Source: Ruminococcus sp. YRD2003
GTDB lineage: Bacteria; Bacillota; Clostridia; Oscillospirales; Ruminococcaceae
Direction: 5' to 3'
Assembly (NCBI GenBank): GCA_900109435.1
Contig: FNZT01000003.1
Span: forward strand, 610,774-653,611
Length of the DNA: 42,838 bases
The first letter of the stretch is position 1, and each line of letters opens with the position of its first letter. The translations under genes were made by a program, and so were the position numbers. Shown one piece after another: positions 42,501 to 42,838 of the stretch. The notes below the pieces were generated by a model. It worked only from the letters and a program-made list of their open reading frames with translations, was not told where the DNA came from and made no database searches.

Positions 42501-42838
42501 CGGCAAATGAGCTGTCCCCCACGCTTGTGACATTGTCCGGGATGTCGATGCTTGTTAGGTATGCACAATCCCGGAATGCAGAAGCTCCGATCTGTGTGAG
42601 GCTCTTGGGCAGGTCGATGCTGGTGATCGCTGTATTTCTGAAGGCTCTGTCGCCAATTCTGTATCCGTCGATAATATCTTCCTTCTCCGGCAGAATGACC
42701 TCTTTGACATTGCTTGCATTGAAACATATATTTTCGGGAATGTTCTCGATACCCTCCTCGAATACCACCTTTTCGATCGAGCTTCCCTGCAAACAGCCAT
42801 CAAACTGGTTGCCGGTGCTCTTTACTGATTTCGGGATA
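39583..42838 (-). CDS. Leucine-rich-repeat / dockerin surface protein (5' end beyond window)
   Basis: At least 1085 codons, still open at the right edge, so the start and signal peptide are missing. The first 220 residues seen are BspA/LRR_5-type repeats (IGASAFRDCAYLTSIDIPDN, VGDSSFAGCKRLSNIRF). Ig-like domains follow to about 560, then a mixed region with helices (GLSVGKDFFRYYGEMAM, YEAAATALFVLKCVNTF). A carboxypeptidase-regulatory-like domain lies near 830-910 (VYEGVLGNPVDGATVTVYY) and another Ig-like domain after it. The C-terminus is a type I dockerin (DVNDDNTVNLKDVVLINRFI, DVDKDGEVTLKDTVLIRRSI). A secreted component that docks to the cellulosome; the LRR part would bind a surface or polysaccharide. 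Confidence 0.8.
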   Translation of the reverse strand, partial: IPKSVKSTGNQFDGCLQGSSIEKVVFEEGIENIPENICFNASNVKEVILPEKEDIIDGYRIGDRAFRNTAITSIDLPKSLTQIGASAFRDCAYLTSIDIPDNVTSVGDSSFAGCKRLSNIRFGTGVKSLGANLLDGAVSMKEFTLPATVTSTGNQFDGCLQGSSVATLNIDGGAKKVPDNLAYNCKSLKTVNFPDSVSEIGARSFKNCNELSTINSNRKQFSFSSSSFDNCTSLEDPRFTIMDRMNTYLAVNSEQSSKNGVSNYTLKYSINADAASVSNIKINLGIPEGMTLLLDSITSKGVNVTESDIQSGIIPVDSISGEIRFSARVTDIGKYTVSANISFKNKNEEWNQLIGKTSVECPDITISVPETVNSLSADVFGFAPGGEDVELYVNDILVDTVKSSGYTSKYSANIKLPKGESGTEYKLYAICGDLKSDTVTTTYSVDKPAVTKVIFGFNNHTDSTMDITDVLTKGISPVLSYNPAYPLSFEITATNNQNIDRMFVTSTKGENIKYLEAFYNEKSGTWKAKGFFDPANHSYVPGMYNISIIEKENIVVGENYDPEKDQTFEDIPQEYRDNSSVEVIKQDGDSYLAEVTVSNGIQSDSFPIYSDSNSDGLFIDGVFVKTEEIAKDPVKYGFTPTPVHTSDDGVKADYYVYTPDSKDIVATMMLGYSDELKEAKDLWTGKAVLKMIESDFVDPDDPKVSLINAFILEDTKTVMKSVLGESYSSISKGLSVGKDFFRYYGEMAMADGNEDYEAAATALFVLKCVNTFATSALLASVGIYPPLSTIISWEIGRCLDRADEYLVDCMQNGRQFSLVGCIRYILDPSGIVYEGVLGNPVDGATVTVYYKDEATGKQIKWNAEDYEQMNPLLTDSEGKYLWDVPEGEWKVVCEMEGYDTAETEWMTIPPVRTEVNIALVSHEAPVVESVTRNGNEITMKLTKFADIKTVTNKSVSIEGFSGAFTVSPQLIDADDKYADTFILSGEFGDSIGDVSITSDVVSYAGVAAKKSAATPVETSITAGDVNDDNTVNLKDVVLINRFIAGGWNVTINTAAADVDKDGEVTLKDTVLIRRSIAGGWESAA

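Overview
The window looks like a chromosomal segment of a cellulosome-producing Ruminococcus (Oscillospiraceae, Firmicutes), close to the R. flavefaciens / R. champanellensis group. The reasons are: a secreted protein with two cohesin-like modules, a threonine-rich linker and a C-terminal type I dockerin; several other secreted proteins with dockerins; a CE2-type acetyl esterase; an NPKTG cell-wall sorting signal; strong Shine-Dalgarno sites; and sigma-A promoters that nearly all have a 17-nt spacer, often with an extended TG -10. This is inferred from protein families; no marker gene that names the species is present.

Layout, left to right. 1-1885: a leftward PAP2 phosphatase and CAT-like acetyltransferase pair whose transcript should begin with a perfect hairpin. 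1936-5656: two rightward LURP-one/YxjI-like genes, a leftward zinc-ribbon/PH-like gene and a rightward membrane protein, separated by two different repeat elements. 5983-13453: a leftward coupled pair encoding a wall-anchored toroid/Ig-like protein and a secreted transglutaminase-fold protein that lacks its catalytic residues, behind a structured leader. 13741-24171: two large secreted paralogues (N-terminal dockerin, TSP3 calcium repeats, exchangeable central module, shared C-terminal domain), with a SUFU-like gene and two broken genes between them. 24386-28526: an accessory stretch with a HipA-like kinase, a dockerin remnant, a DUF4869 plus P-loop/TOPRIM-like ATPase pair, and tRNA-Pro(CGG). 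28643-32979: a sodium:solute symporter, a CE2 esterase and a cyclophilin. 32982-35747: a three-gene SpoIID/peptidoglycan-binding operon. 35769-37942: GC-rich palindromes and a GGDEF-EAL protein with a degenerate GGDEF motif. 38186-42838: the cohesin-dockerin scaffoldin, downstream of an LRR/dockerin protein that runs off the right edge.

How it fits together. The dockerin and cohesin proteins are parts of an extracellular plant-fibre degrading complex; the CE2 esterase would deacetylate hemicellulose, and the TSP3/lectin/VWA-like and LRR proteins look like binding or structural components. The best candidates for undescribed biology are (i) the 172-bp structured repeat with two near-identical copies and one mini-derivative at a transcription start, (ii) the DUF4869/ATPase-TOPRIM pair near a HipA-like kinase and a tRNA, (iii) the paralogous dockerin-TSP3 proteins with exchanged central modules, and (iv) the toroid/pseudo-transglutaminase pair with its structured leader. 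No CRISPR array, rRNA, integrase or transposase was seen.
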